A stretch of DNA of 64,000 nucleotides from Bursaphelenchus xylophilus (lineage: Eukaryota; Nematoda; Chromadorea; Rhabditida; Aphelenchoididae): positions 5,456,001 to 5,520,000 of the forward strand of contig CAJFCV020000004.1 in the NCBI GenBank assembly GCA_904066235.2, read 5' to 3'. Made by a program: the position numbers and the translations under genes. Position 1 is the stretch's first letter, and every line of letters starts with the position of its first letter. Shown in pieces: positions 1 to 11,900 of the stretch. The notes under the pieces are model-generated. The model ran no database searches. It was not told the DNA's origin and worked only from the letters and a program-made list of their open reading frames with translations.

Positions 1-3000
1 CTCATGCTTAATGGAAAGGACAACTAAAAAAGCTACTAAATCCGTCAACGCTCTCCATCCGACCTACCTTCGGCTTGTCTACTGGCTATAACGTGCTCAT
101 TTAGAAATCTTTAGTCTACCTACCATTAGTTGTGAGTTGAGAACCAGCCAATCCGGCAGAATCATGCAGGATTTTGGCAACTTTATCGAGCAAAGTCTCT
201 CCACTGGCTACCAGATCCTGTAGATCGTGATTCCAATCGAGTGTTTTGTCCGAGGGAATCAGTTTGGAGGCTTTGATGATAATACTGGAGGACTCATGGA
301 TGGTTTGAGTCAACTGATCCAAGAATTCTGTGAAATCATTCCCTTCGGAATGCTCGGGTAACAGGAACAATTTCAATCGGAGACAATTGAATTCGGCCCA
401 GGCCAATCCAGCAGTGAACTGCCTGAGGTAATCCCTGAGGGCCACACAAGTATCGAATTCGGAGACACTGAGGTTGATGATAAAGGTCTTGTTTAAGGTG
501 TTCACACAGTGTTCCAAAGTGTCACAAGAAGTGTTCTCATCGAACAAATTTTGTTTCATCAGGTCAAAATACTGGTCAATGATCCTCTCTTGACTGGTAA
601 TCTCAGATCTCTGAATAGCCAGTCGTTGCAGACTTTCAACTGTGCAGATTTTTGTGACTCTAAACACATGAAAAATACGAATCACACAGCACTCACGACT
701 CGAATCTCCTCATCACTCCAACTACTCGTAATAATTGATAATGGAATCGACGAACATGAGCCCATTGTTCTCCCTTATGGGACAAGGTGATGTGTTCCTG
801 AGTGACATTGGTAACATCGGGGTATCTTTCATGTAATAAAGACACTAATAACTCTGACTTCTCAGCCATCCGAGGGAAGAAAACAGTCAAAAGAATACAA
901 TCATGGTCCCCTCCAGCCCTGTTAAAGTTGTCAGGCAAGAATTCTTTGAGATATGAGGTCAATTGCTTGGAATACTTGAGTTCAATTGCATTCAATTCTC
1001 CGGAAACAATCTAAAAAAACAAATAAATTAAACTTCTTGGAAACACAAACACTTACTTTTGAGAAATCTCTGGTTGCATTAAACGTTGCAATGGCACCTC
1101 CGTCCCCTTCTCTCATATTTAGCTGTTCTTGCAAAACGTTAATCTAAAAAAATTAAATTTTTTCACTCATCCCCACCTGATCTTTGTATCCAACAATATC
1201 ATCATTCAAATCGGATATTTTTTGTCTGAACTTCTGAATAAAGTTCTCGTATTCATTAATCCTCCCTTCCAATTCTCGGATCTGTCGATCCTTCTCGTTG
1301 ATAGTAACCATAAAACTGTTACATTCCTGCCTTGCTTGTACCATTTCTTCTTTTGTGGCATTAGCAATATCATCTGATAAGAGATACATTTCGTAGTAAT
1401 GTTCCTTCTCCACAATCAAGTTCCTAAAACGGGATGATCAAGAATAATATAATCTACCTGACTTGGTCTTCCAGCTCAAGATTGTTCGCGGTCAGATGCT
1501 CCACCATTTTTGTGCTTCCCAAGGCCGACTCCACTTGATCTTGGAGATCGGACATGATGGCTCTGACCCCAGAAACTTCGGTTGATTTCTTCTCAAAATC
1601 CAATTGCAACATTTCGTATTCTTTTTGACATTCTTCCAGCCTCTGTTGAATCATTTGCTTCTCCATATTGGTAGTATTAACTATATCTCTCATTCTCACA
1701 ATAACTGCTTGACACTTCTCCAATTGTTGATTTAGACTTCTGACTTGAACGCTGTTTCCCTAAAAGGAGATCAAAACCATTATCGAATACTTACCGCCAT
1801 ATCTCCATCAACAGTAGTCTCATTCTCCATTGACGTCTTGATGAGATCCAATTCCACTTCCAGTTCTTCAATTCGGGTACTTTTCTCATTAACTTCTTGT
1901 TGTAACATCTCCACCTTTTCTTCGGCCAATTCTTTGTCCAACGTCATCAACTCTAACTGGTTTTCTAAATCCGAGGGAACAGATCCTTCTATGTTTCTCA
2001 ACCTCTCTTCAGCATCGGCCAGTTTCTAAAAAAGAATGCACTCTTATATCTACCTTACCGCCTCAGTATCTTCAATCTTTCTTCTGTAGTTTCTCATCTC
2101 CTCAGTGGCCGAGCTTTTATATTCCACCAGAGTTTGGAATTGGATCCTCAGATTGTCAAACTCCGTCAACTTGGCCAGATCTTCTTTCCGTTTATTCCTA
2201 AACAATTATTCTTGAGAAAAGTGCGACTTACCGAAGATTCTCAAGCTTATCATTCAGGTCTGCTATCTCATCCTTTAAAATTTGAATATTAAAACTTTCT
2301 GTTTGATTGGCCGGCTCAATAGTAAAGGAAGTCTCGGTTTTGAAGTTCAGATTAACTGGACTGTCAACCGAATCTATCTTTTTGGCCAATTCTTTAACAC
2401 TGGGGGTTTCACTTGGGGCTCGTGGAGGTCGAACTTCTTCAACCGGTTGGGTCTTCGGTAATGATTCGGGCTTCTTGATTGACTTTGGTTGAATAAATTC
2501 GGGCTGGTTACCATTCTGAAAAGTGAATTTGGAGAGAATGAGAGAGTAACAACAAAAATGAAGCGTTATAACATATTTTTTAACAAAAAAGGTGTTAATC
2601 TCCAAAAAAACCGATTATTAATAGCTAAAATACCTGCACCAGACGGACTTTAGAGGTAGATCGTTGGAAACGCTAGGAGGATTTAGATATCAATCTTGAA
2701 GCCACTTACATCTATTGAGGAAGCAGCCGAAGATTTACGGGAGATGGATGGGCGGCCGGCTAATTTCTCAACCGACGTGCTTGGACTCAGTTTTGGAGTT
2801 TGCTACAAATAATGACATTACAGGGTGTCACAAATAATCAAACATGAACTTACTACTCTTGAAGATCTAGCTGATGGTACTGATGGTTTTTTAAGAGAAC
2901 TGGCTGTCAATTTTGACGTTTGTCTAGGCATTGGCAGACGTGATCCTCCTCCAGCCGCCTTTTTTACCTAAATCAGCATGACAACAATTTTCAAGCACAA

Positions 3001-3277
3001 TTACGGTCTCTGGCCGCATGAAAACTCCGTATTGAGGATCACACTTGAAGTACTGCACTCCTTGAACAGATCCATCGTTCTTTCCTTTCTTTTCATCTAG
3101 TCTGATTCCAACCCAAACACCATCCGAGAATTTGGTAGCCCCGTTAAACTCAACTGTCCCAAGACCTTTCTCTAAACAATAAAATTTAGCGAATTGAAAG
3201 CGTTGTATCAGAAGACAAGTTTAAAACCTCAACTTACCTCCACAATCAACCCGGTCTCCCACCTTGATATCAGACAT
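1..3277 (-). CDS. dnc-1: Dynactin subunit 1 (p150Glued), N-terminal and middle part; 3' end outside window
   Basis: Largest subunit of dynactin, the cytoplasmic dynein activator that binds microtubules. The start ATG at 3277-3275 opens a CAP-Gly domain read across two exons: VGDRVDCG, then the microtubule/EB-binding signature GKNDG (about residues 43-47), then YFKCDPQYGVFMRP. A Ser/Pro/basic linker follows (about 2640-2990), then long heptad-rich coiled-coil exons (about 1150-2610). The conserved dynactin domain lies at about 116-1000, with the stretch FLPDNFNRAGGDHDCIL. The last clear exon ends at a GGTAGGT donor near 124; a short candidate exon at about 72-90 suggests the gene runs off the window. 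The secreted-protein gene lies about 250 bp upstream on the same strand, close enough for an operon, which is unproven. The family call is near certain; the exon model is approximate. Confidence 0.95.
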
Positions 3278-3523
3278 CTCATAGATTTTAATCGACCAGT
3301 TCCTCGGTCAAAATATCTTTTGCCTCCCAAATGGTCCCCTTGAATTCAAGGCCTTGAAGCACAAATTATTATTTTTTTTGTTTCGAGTTGCGCCCAACCC
3401 TCGGCTTGCGGCGACATTTTATACGATAAACCCTTTGCGCACCGAACATGAACGCGTACCAGTGACATTCAGATAAACATTTTTATTATCGTTATGTACA
3501 ATATATTATCTTACTCATCAAGT

Positions 3524-5208
3524 TTAGCCGTTTTTCTTGTAACAAGAATCCACGAAAGAGTTAATGTCCTTGCACGGTGCCTTGACAAACGTCTGGACGA
3601 ATGCACAGTTGTGTCTGACCCATTTCTGTGGGTTTGTGACTCCAAAGATTTTAGCGTAACTGTTGACTTTGCGACAATTTTCCGCACTCATTTGCAATGA
3701 CTTCTTCGGCTCTGGCGGAGGAGCACTGCGTGAGCCCTCTGAAGAATAATAGGATGATTATTTACAAATCGCAAAGTGATCATAGTCGTGTTTTATAAGA
3801 TAGTTTTACCTTTACTCGGTGATGGAATATATCCATGCTTGGAGTCAGCCAGCCCTGCCCCTTCCTTGACTTGACTAGCCTGAAGTAACGTGGACAAGGG
3901 CAATGGGTCCTCGGGCTCGAAGGTTTTACTCCCGGCAGTCCCACTTTTGAAAGATCTGAGTTTATTCTTCGCATGAGGGCTCTCGAATTCCCTTGAATCT
4001 TCTTCCAAAGACAACGGTGCTGCCGCCGCAATCGGTCGATATTTCTGAAAGTCATGGTGCGTTAAGAAAGGAAAAAGATTCAAACCGAATATCGGTATCT
4101 TCTTCGTCCAAATCGTGGCATGTCATAGTCGTCGTAATAGGCTGAAAACTGACGTAAACTTATGTGGCCGTATTTTACCTGGAGGTCGGAGGAACTTTCT
4201 CCGTCTAGGAATGAAATCTTCGTCATCGTAATCCTAGAAAGCACAATGAATATGACATAACTCTGAAATATGCAAATTCATACCTCCAAACTATCGTATC
4301 TCGGCCTTCGGGGACGATATCTTCTTCTCCTTAATGGGCTGCAAACATTATATCCTCAGGTTTCTTGCACTTACTCCATTATTGGGGTCTCGAGGAAAGA
4401 AAACCTGGCGTTATCAATGATCGTCGACGATTTCATGGGCTCAGTGAATTCCATGTCATCAGATGACATGGTGGAAGTTAACGTTCCATTTATTTCTTCG
4501 GCGGTCTCTGTATCCAACATGAACATGGGGACCATTACTGCAGTTGTAGTGATGATGGGCATGGATGTAGATGTGGATATATCATCAAACATCTTGGGAT
4601 CATGGATAAAAGGGCCTTCCTCGTCGCCCTCCGAGCTGATTATTACTTTGTTCTGGATAAGAGATTTTAAGTCATAACTGACGACCAGGAGACGTTATTC
4701 ATTGGATAGAACTTTTCTCTACTTACATTGTTGAGTTTCTGGATACGTAATTTTGACTCCATTGGAGCCATACTTCTAACCGAATAATTCAACGGTGAGT
4801 TTGGAGTTGTAACCGGCAAGAATGGAGAGAAAAGATTAGCAGTTTTCCTGACCTTAGCCCGATTTGAAAGTTTAATCGGATGGGCAGTGGTCAAGCGGTT
4901 GATTGGAGGTATCGAAAATCGACCACTTCGAATGTTGGTCTCATAATCTTGCGGATCGGACAAAGGACCAGAGGAGTCTGACGCTATTCTGGAACACAAA
5001 GCAACCTGAGTCAAACACAAAAAAATATATACTACAGTAAGCCATTCTCATCGACGGTTCCGATACAAGTCTGATGTACGCAAACTCACTTGAGTTCCTT
5101 AAATTTGTCCTTAATCTTTACCAAAAGCCTTTCGTAATCTTCCAACACTTTCGGTGATGCCAACACATTATGTATCAAGAGTCCCAAAATTAACAGATTC
5201 ACCAACAT
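3524..5208 (-). CDS. Secreted protein of unknown function with C-terminal four-cysteine module
   Basis: I do not recognise a named family. The start ATG (5208-5206) directly follows TTTCAG, a trans-splice-like acceptor. Residues 1-17 (MLVNLLILGLLIHNVLA) form a clear signal peptide, followed by SPKVLEDYERLLVKIKDKF. The middle (exons around 4990-4733, 4680-4371 and 4085-3793) is low-complexity, rich in Ser/Thr/Pro, Met and acidic residues. The last exon (about 3740-3524) ends in a compact module with four cysteines in the contexts SAENC, VRHNC, KAPC and DSCYKKNG, followed by a stop. The disordered middle with a disulfide-type tail suggests an extracellular or cuticle-associated protein, which is inference. 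Dynactin lies about 250 bp downstream on the same strand. Exon joins between 3740 and 4700 are not fully resolved. Confidence 0.75.
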
Positions 5209-5215
5209 CTGAAAC

Positions 5216-5768
5216 AAGCCGAAGATGTAAGTGATCCAGAGACAGATTGCGCGTATCAACCGAAATGAAGGAAGGACGAGTATTTACAGTGCCGGAAAAG
5301 TGAGTGTACAAACATTTACTTTCCTTCCCATCAAAACAAATAAAAGGGAATCTGAAGATGGCGAACCTGTTGAAGGAGAAGAATCTCTGACCCGAAATTC
5401 GGCACTTTCACTCCAAGTAGGGAGGTCTTTGTTTTCCGTAATCTCTGAAATCGTCGGAGTCAATCGTTACAAAATAAGAATCAGAATAAAAATGAGAGTA
5501 AGATGGGGATGAATTGGGTGAGTTTAGCCTCGATTCGCTACCTTTGGCGGGCAATTAAAGCGCCGTTCTCAAATTGAGGAATCTGGATGCATAACTTCGG
5601 ATTGAAAAATCAAACATTATTACTACCATCTACTTCTACTTTGTTTTTGTGAACTGCAAATAGTTCCGTAAATAATTAAAATAAATCCAAAAATTTCTAG
5701 TCGGTGTTCATTGGACGGTTCATAAGTCAGTGAAATAACAAGTAATAATCAGCCTTCAGTGAATATGT
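5216..5768. other. Gap between secreted-protein gene and DHRS4-like gene
   Basis: About 550 bp separate two minus-strand genes. A plus-strand frame at 5231-5512 is open for 93 codons, but it has low-complexity composition and no recognisable domain, so I do not call it. I see no RNA gene or repeat. Confidence 0.5.
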
Positions 5769-6647
5769 TTAGATTCTGGCCTGCATGGCTCCGTTTACTC
5801 CGATCGTTTCTCCAGTGATGTAACTGGCACTGGCTGAAGCGAGGAAAGAAACGGCTCCAGCGCACTCTTCGGCTTCTCCAAATCGTCCTAAGGGTATCAG
5901 CTTCTCTGTATATATGTCAGCGGATTCTCCTCCAGTGATTGCCTTGGAGAAATCTGTTCGAATGATACCTAAAAAATGAGATAAGTTTTTTTGAGAAAAT
6001 CACAAATGTAATTACCTGGGGCGATGGCATTAACTCGGATATTTCGGTGGGCCAAAGATTGACTTAGAGATTTGTTGAGTCCAATCAGGGCCGACTTCAT
6101 TACACTGTAAGCACCAATCCCTTCCAGAGGGGAATAACCGGCGACCGAAGAAACAAAAACAATAGAAGCCTCTTCCGACTTCTCCAGATGAGGTACCGAC
6201 TCTTGAGCCAACAAAAATGCAGACCGTACCTAAAAAACATGCAAAAAAAGTTAAACGCATACATTCACAGATATCAGTTTCTCCCATTGAGCTTGCGAAC
6301 AACCAGTGATTTCTCCGAAGTGAGGATTAACGGCGGCATTTGATACCAAGATGTCTAGTTTGTTATACCGGTCGATGGTGAAGTCGATGAGCTTCTTTCG
6401 GTCAGCATCAATTCCTACATGGGCAACACAACCAGCACACTCAACGCCATCCATCTGGAGTGCTTTTACTGCTTCCTAAGCATAAAGAAAACACATGGCG
6501 ACCTCTTACCTCCACATTCCGTTGTTTTCTGCTGCTGACTACAACTTTTGCTCCGTCCAGGCCCAATCTGCGGGCTATGGCGAACCCGATGCCCTTCGTT
6601 GAGGCGGTGACAATCGCGACACGCTCGGTCAGGAACTTGAAACTCAT
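5769..6647 (-). CDS. DHRS4-like NADP-dependent short-chain dehydrogenase/reductase
   Basis: Classical SDR of the DHRS4 (peroxisomal carbonyl/retinal reductase) type. The cofactor site is [12 protein letters not shown] near residues 13-24, the post-beta4 motif reads [12 protein letters not shown], the catalytic serine is in [12 protein letters not shown], and the YxxxK dyad is YSVMK. The C-terminal region runs [36 protein letters not shown], then TAA at 5771-5769. The NAAVNP version of the NNAG motif is typical of DHRS4 rather than FabG relatives. The C-terminal ARI resembles a weakened PTS1 tripeptide instead of SRL or SKL, so peroxisomal targeting is uncertain. Introns lie at about 6476-6509, 6226-6265 and 5972-6015. 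A TTTTTAG acceptor two bases before ATG (6647) suggests trans-splicing. Confidence 0.92.
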
Positions 6648-6897
6648 CCTAAAAAGTTGGGAATTTATTTTGGGCATCAATAATAGAACACGAAAATTTA
6701 CGGACGAAATAAAAAAAATATATGCTACATCGTTATGTAGGCATTTCTGCACTTGTTAACCACCGAAATGAAATCGTTTCACAATTCGAATGAATCGAAA
6801 AGCGAAGTTTCTATCGAGAAAAATATATCAAATCATGATAAAACCAATTTTTTCGCAGATGACAAGACATGTGAATTTCAGCTGATAAACGTCATAT

Positions 6898-7040
6898 CAG
6901 AACGTCGGGAAAATAATCTGGATTCGCCGCGCCTAGAAATCTCCCAGCATTATTTGCGACGGCTAGACGCGGATGTTTGCTGCACAACGAGGCGAGACAT
7001 TTTGCTGCGACAAATCCACATTATTTTCGCGACAGACTCA
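6898..7040. mobile_element. Degenerate copy of the 153-bp nested MITE family (see 48944-49096)
   Basis: Read on the plus strand, this stretch aligns end to end with the reverse complement of 48944-49096. Both have a GTCGGGAAAA-type left end, CGCGCCTNGNAATCNCCCA, TTTGCGAC, the core GAGGCGAGACATTTTGCTGC and a CGACAGACT right end. Many mismatches make it the older copy. It lies in the divergent promoter region between the DHRS4-like gene and the bHLH gene. It explains part of the 176-codon open frame at 6753-7283, which I therefore do not call as a gene. Confidence 0.75.
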
Positions 7041-7411
7041 TGCGTCTCTACATCTTTTCCATGCTTACTTCGCGTGAGATATAATTTTTTTTCATCTTTG
7101 ACTTTATGTAGGTCCAGTAAAATCCTTTTTTTGGACAAAGACCTTTTCGTTGAACGGGACTCAATTTTCTCACCCATAAATGCGCGAACAACCTCTTCTC
7201 CTTTATTCTCACCTTTTTTTATTGAAAACCCGGAACTCAGACGGTATGCAAATGAAGAAAAAAGGGACTCTACTACAAGGTGACAACCCACTCAAATATA
7301 TGCCCGTTCCTTTATATTATACTTGGACAAAGCCTTACGTTTAGAGAACCTAGTCTAGCACTGTTAATAGTAGCCTTCATTTTTGATCTTAACAGATCTT
7401 CTATATAAGAC

Positions 7412-7681
7412 ATGGGAAGAAAAAGATATCGGACTTATGAACAACGGCTGGCGGCTAATTGGCGAGAACGCAAACGGATGAGTGACATCTACAGGGCATT
7501 TGAATTATTGAGGGATAAGATACCGGTGGAAAATAATGTTCGTAAGCTGAGCAGATTAGAACTCCTCAGGTATGTTCGAATCCACATGTAATGGGGATTT
7601 TCTCGAATTAAATATATCTATATAAAAGATTTTAGATTTGCTGTCACATACATCAGACAACTAGAGCAGCAACTTCTATAA
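7412..7681 (+). CDS. Very short basic helix-loop-helix transcription factor
   Basis: Two exons (7412-7569 and 7636-7681) join in frame at AG|A to give 67 residues. The basic region is RLAANWRERKRM, with the E-box-contacting glutamate in RER. It is followed by helix 1 (YRAFELLRDKI), a loop (PVENNVRKLS) and helix 2 (RLELLRFAVTYIRQLEQQLL). This is the group A (Twist/atonal/Hand-like) pattern, so the protein probably dimerises with an E/daughterless partner and binds E-boxes. The whole protein is little more than the domain; helix 2 runs straight into the stop. An AACAG acceptor 16 bases upstream of the ATG makes this start reasonable, but an upstream exon cannot be excluded. The exact paralogue cannot be assigned by eye. 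Confidence 0.85.
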
Positions 7682-7906
7682 TTTCAATATTATAACGGAT
7701 ATCTATCACTCTTCAAACTTCTAATGCCTTCATAATATTATGGTTTAAAAATTGTCAATAAACACAAAATTTACAAACAAAAATTGCGGGATAAATGAAA
7801 AAGTAGATTCGCGACGGATATATCCTTCAGAATCGATTCCATGGGTGATCGCCGCAAGGATTACCCATAAGGAATCAAAAGAAGAATACAAAGAAGGAAA
7901 TGGCAA

Positions 7907-7937
7907 AATGCCAAGCCATTGGCATTCATTGTTTTCG
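7907..7937. repeat. Copy 1 of a dispersed dyad motif (AATGCCAA-N4-TTGGCATT)
   Basis: AATGCCAA, four bases, then TTGGCATT is a perfect dyad, followed by CATTGTTTTCG. The same block of about 31 bp occurs at 17987-18018 inside the GGGCC element with two or three mismatches, so this is probably a fragment of the same repeat family. Confidence 0.6.
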
Positions 7938-8265
7938 TGACGGATACTTTTTTAGGGGATTGTATTATATCTAATTTTCCTTGTCAAGTCCCAGATATCA
8001 GAGATACTCAACAAAAAATCGAGAAAGTTACTACACCTCGACATGTATTTGGGATCGTGTAGATAGATCTATGTGATTGCGGACCAAATTAGGCGATAGA
8101 TTTCTGACAATGGATAATTTATTGGGCGTTATTGCCATAAGTTTTACGACAAAAGAAATTTATGGTCTAAATGGAGTTTCACTCTGTCCAGTTTCCATGA
8201 TCGGAATCCAATAAATTTCGAATGCGACGAAACGGCGCAGAAGTTATCGGGATTAGTCCAATATA

Positions 8266-8293
8266 TTTCCATCGACTTATAAGTCGATGGAAA
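8266..8293. repeat. Perfect 28-bp palindrome
   Basis: The half-site TTTCCATCGACTTA is followed immediately by its exact reverse complement, with no spacer. It could form a cruciform or be a dimeric factor site. It lies about 650 bp upstream of the cysteinyl-tRNA synthetase ATG. Confidence 0.7.
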
Positions 8294-8946
8294 AAAAGTC
8301 GTTAATTCTTGTGGCGATTCGCAAATTTGAATTTGTTGAAGGGAAACATTATCCGTCCCAGCTTCCCCACAGCCTGAGAATTTTGATTTTCTCGATTTAT
8401 TTTTTGATGGCTGATATTGCGTCATTGTTTTTTGATGTTATTTCCTGGGGCTGAAACGTTAGAGAACTGGTTGACGGGTCCAGATTCAGGTACACAGTGT
8501 AATAAAAGATCGGAATTACCTAAACTGTTTTGTTTTTATTAGTTCTGTTTTAACCATTTTTGAGGCCCAACTGACTTACTATTGCATAAAAACATGCTTG
8601 TAATTACAGTTGAATCGCTTGAGTCATACCTACCTACAGAATTCGGTTTTTCACACCGGGAATCGTTCGCGCAGCGTTTTTCGGGTCATTTCCGCGATCT
8701 GTGTCGCAAATGAAACCAGTGTTTTTCAGAAGAAGATATCGAAGACGTCGTCGGTTTACGCCATCCGAGTGCTTCGCGGATTTTTTTCATCGTGTTCAAT
8801 CCGTCGGACCTCAGTCTGGTCACGAGACTTTTCTAACTTTAGTTAGTCTTCTATTTTTATTACCTATAATTAAGTTGTTTGTTTTCCACGTGGCTCTTTT
8901 TTTATTAAACATTTCAGATAGATCCCCGGTTAAAACTACTAAAAAG

Positions 8947-11900
8947 ATGCCCAGCCAAGGCGGAGGTGCGTTTTAATTATTTATTGTTTTTGATTTTTTA
9001 GGTCTGTCCTTGTATAACAGTTTGAGCCGCTCGAAGGACGTCTTTAAACCCAACGATTCAAATGAGGTCAAATTTTATATCTGTGGCCCCACCGTTTACG
9101 ATTCTGCTCATATGGGTCATGCCCGAGCATATCTATCTTTTGACATTCTTCGGAGGGTGATGGAGAACTACTTTAATTATAATGTGAATTACGTTATGAA
9201 CATCACTGACATCGATGACAAGATAATCAAGAGAGCTCGGCAATGTTTTCTATTCGAAAAGTATTTGAAGAAAGACAAGGAAGCGAACGACTTGATCAAG
9301 GATGTTACTGAAGCTTTGGTTTTGTTTAATGAGAAAGCGGAGAAAGAGACTGACAAGGATAAGAAGAAGATGCTCACTGAAATGGTAAAACTGATGGTCC
9401 AGTTAGTCACCTTTTAGATTACCCGAGTCAATGATACAGTGAAGAAACTTGAGTCGGATGTTGTAAAGGCCAAGGGCGAGTCGAGTAGGGACCAGTTTGA
9501 TCAGCTTTTGATATCAGCCAAGGATATTCTCTCCGATTGGTTGGATTCCAGATTCGGCTCTACTGTGAATGAACTCTCTGTCTTCTCGAAGTTGGCTCGA
9601 ACGTAGGTTTTGCTGCAATAACAGTGTTGAACTTTCAGGGGTATATAATATGTTTTATTTTTAGCTTCGAGAAGGAATTTTGGGATGACATGAACAATTT
9701 GGGCGTGAAGGAGCCGAGTGCTGTCACCAGGGTCAGCGAATTTATCCCAGAGATCATTGAGTATGTTCAAAAAATTGTCGACAATGGATACGGATATGTG
9801 GCTAAGGATGGCTCAGTATGTATTTACTTTTCATTTGATTATTTTTTTAGGTATATTTTGACACCGCCGCCTTTTCGGAAGACCCCAATCATTCTTATGC
9901 CAAATTGATGCCCGAGGCATTCGGTGATACCGAAAATCTTCAGAAACATCTCAGGGAAGGAGAAGGGGAACTCAGTCTGGGTGCTGATAAAGTGTCTGTA
10001 AGTCTTAGTTGTGATAAATGTAATGAATGAGTAATAAATTTAATTATTCATTCGTTTCCAGGAAAAGAGAAACGCGAGCGACTTCGCTCTATGGAAATCG
10101 TCGAAGGAAGGGGAACCATTCTGGTCTTCTCCATGGGGGAATGGAAGACCTGGATGGCACATTGAATGCTCGGCCATGAGTACAGCCATTTGCGGACAAA
10201 AATTGGACATTCATGCTGGTGGATTTGATCTCAAGTTTCCCCATCATGATAATGAAATCGCGCAGGTCAGTGGATTTTGATATTATTTGACGCTTAGACA
10301 TCTCGTCTTCATTTCCATTAGATCACAAAAACACTGTTTGCAAAAAGAAACATTAAAATTTTCGAGAAATAAGAGTGAAGAAATAAGATCGCAACGGTCA
10401 TTCCGAAGCAAAACGTTAAAAACACATTCCTCACTTTTTTTGAAAAAATAGAATGGAAAAAATGAGGCCGACATGAGAAAAAAGCTCGAGAAAGCAAATT
10501 TAGCATCTTTTTCAAAATCTCAAAATCGGTCTTATTTCTTCATTCTTAATTTTCAACAAAATGACATATAAACAGTTTTACCAGGGTTTCCGTTGGGGGC
10601 CATTGGCGTCCGTGGGGGCCGGTGGTGCCGTCATCCTAAAATATCATCGATGTTGGGCGTACATGATACGCTGACACTATTATCTTCAACTCAGAAATTT
10701 TTACAAGGAAAGTACTTCTATGGGGTATGGAGTTCCAGGTCGGGACATACGGTAGTTGTCAGCGAATTGTCAACGTAACAAAAAAAATTTACATTTCGCT
10801 GACAATTACTGTTTATCAAAAAATCGCAAAATTTTTCTGATTCAGAATATGTATAAATTAGCTGTACAATTTTGGTGTGTCAACCAGGTTTTATCAATAA
10901 ATGCTGTGTGGCAGAGCGCTAGATGGAGAATCCGGTGTGGATCCACCCACGGGTTCTATCCCTTTTGGCGCAGAACTCCGGGCCGGGCTTTTAATGTTTT
11001 CCAGGTCCGCCCGGATGGCAGCGATGCTTAATACATGCTAACAAACAATCACTTACAATTTCCTGTAAAATACGTCACGATAACGGATAAGTTGGACATT
11101 TTCTTTTTTTTTGCATTTTACCTTGTGCACCAGTATTGCGCGTTAATTAAATCCACCTGAGGCAATTAAACGCAAATAAGTTCCAATAAATCCCCGGCGT
11201 ATTTTTCGGAAAAATTGTAGGTGATTGTTTTACATTGACCAGCGAAGTGTTTTTTATTTTTTTAGTGTGAGGCCTATTTCAATTGCGATAATTGGGTGAA
11301 CTACTTCCTACATTGTGGTACTCTACGAATCCAAGGCTCGAAAATGTCCAAATCGCTTAAGAATTTTATTACAATAAAGAAAGCGTTGGAGAGTTACACG
11401 GCTAGACAACTTAGGATCTTGTTCTTAATGCACAACTGGACTGATGTGCTCGATTACAGTAATGCTACCATGGAACATGCTCTGCAATTTGAGAAATTGT
11501 CCAATGAGTTCTTTTTGAATGTCAAAGATCATTTGAGAAGATGCTGTTATAATTCCGATGATGTAAGTTTCAGTATAACCGTGTTATTTTTTCAGTATTT
11601 CTCTAAATTTGAGAAATCCGAACTAGAAACAAAGAAGTTGATTGATGAAGCCAAAGAAGCCATTCATTACGCTCTCTGCGATTCGGTGGATACAAGGACC
11701 GTTATCGAAAAAGTTAGGCAAATCATCGGCTATTGTAATCTCTATTTGAAGGAAAAAGTAAGTACTGTTGACAGAGGAAGTACCCCAAGAGCGACGCTTT
11801 CATTTAACTTTGCGTAGGCCTCTGAAAATTTTAGCTCACACTTTCCAGGGGTAGCCAAAATTTATGCCAAGTTCAACCAATATGAGCGTCGCACTTGGGG

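Larger units (their letters stand above)
7682..8946. other. Gap between bHLH gene and cysteinyl-tRNA synthetase
   Basis: About 1.26 kb without a convincing gene. It holds a dyad motif shared with the GGGCC element (7907-7937) and a perfect 28-bp palindrome (8266-8293). A minus-strand frame at 8425-8144 is open for 93 codons but has no recognised domain. The last 350 bases are the 5' leader region of the synthetase; an ATTTCAG acceptor lies about 30 bases before its ATG. Confidence 0.5.

Noticed and set aside
6753..7283. 176-codon plus-strand open frame
   Set aside because: It overlaps the degenerate MITE copy, has no domain and lacks splice or family support.
8144..8425. 93-codon minus-strand frame between bHLH and cars-1
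   Set aside because: Contains the 28-bp palindrome, has no domain and no supporting splice or start context.
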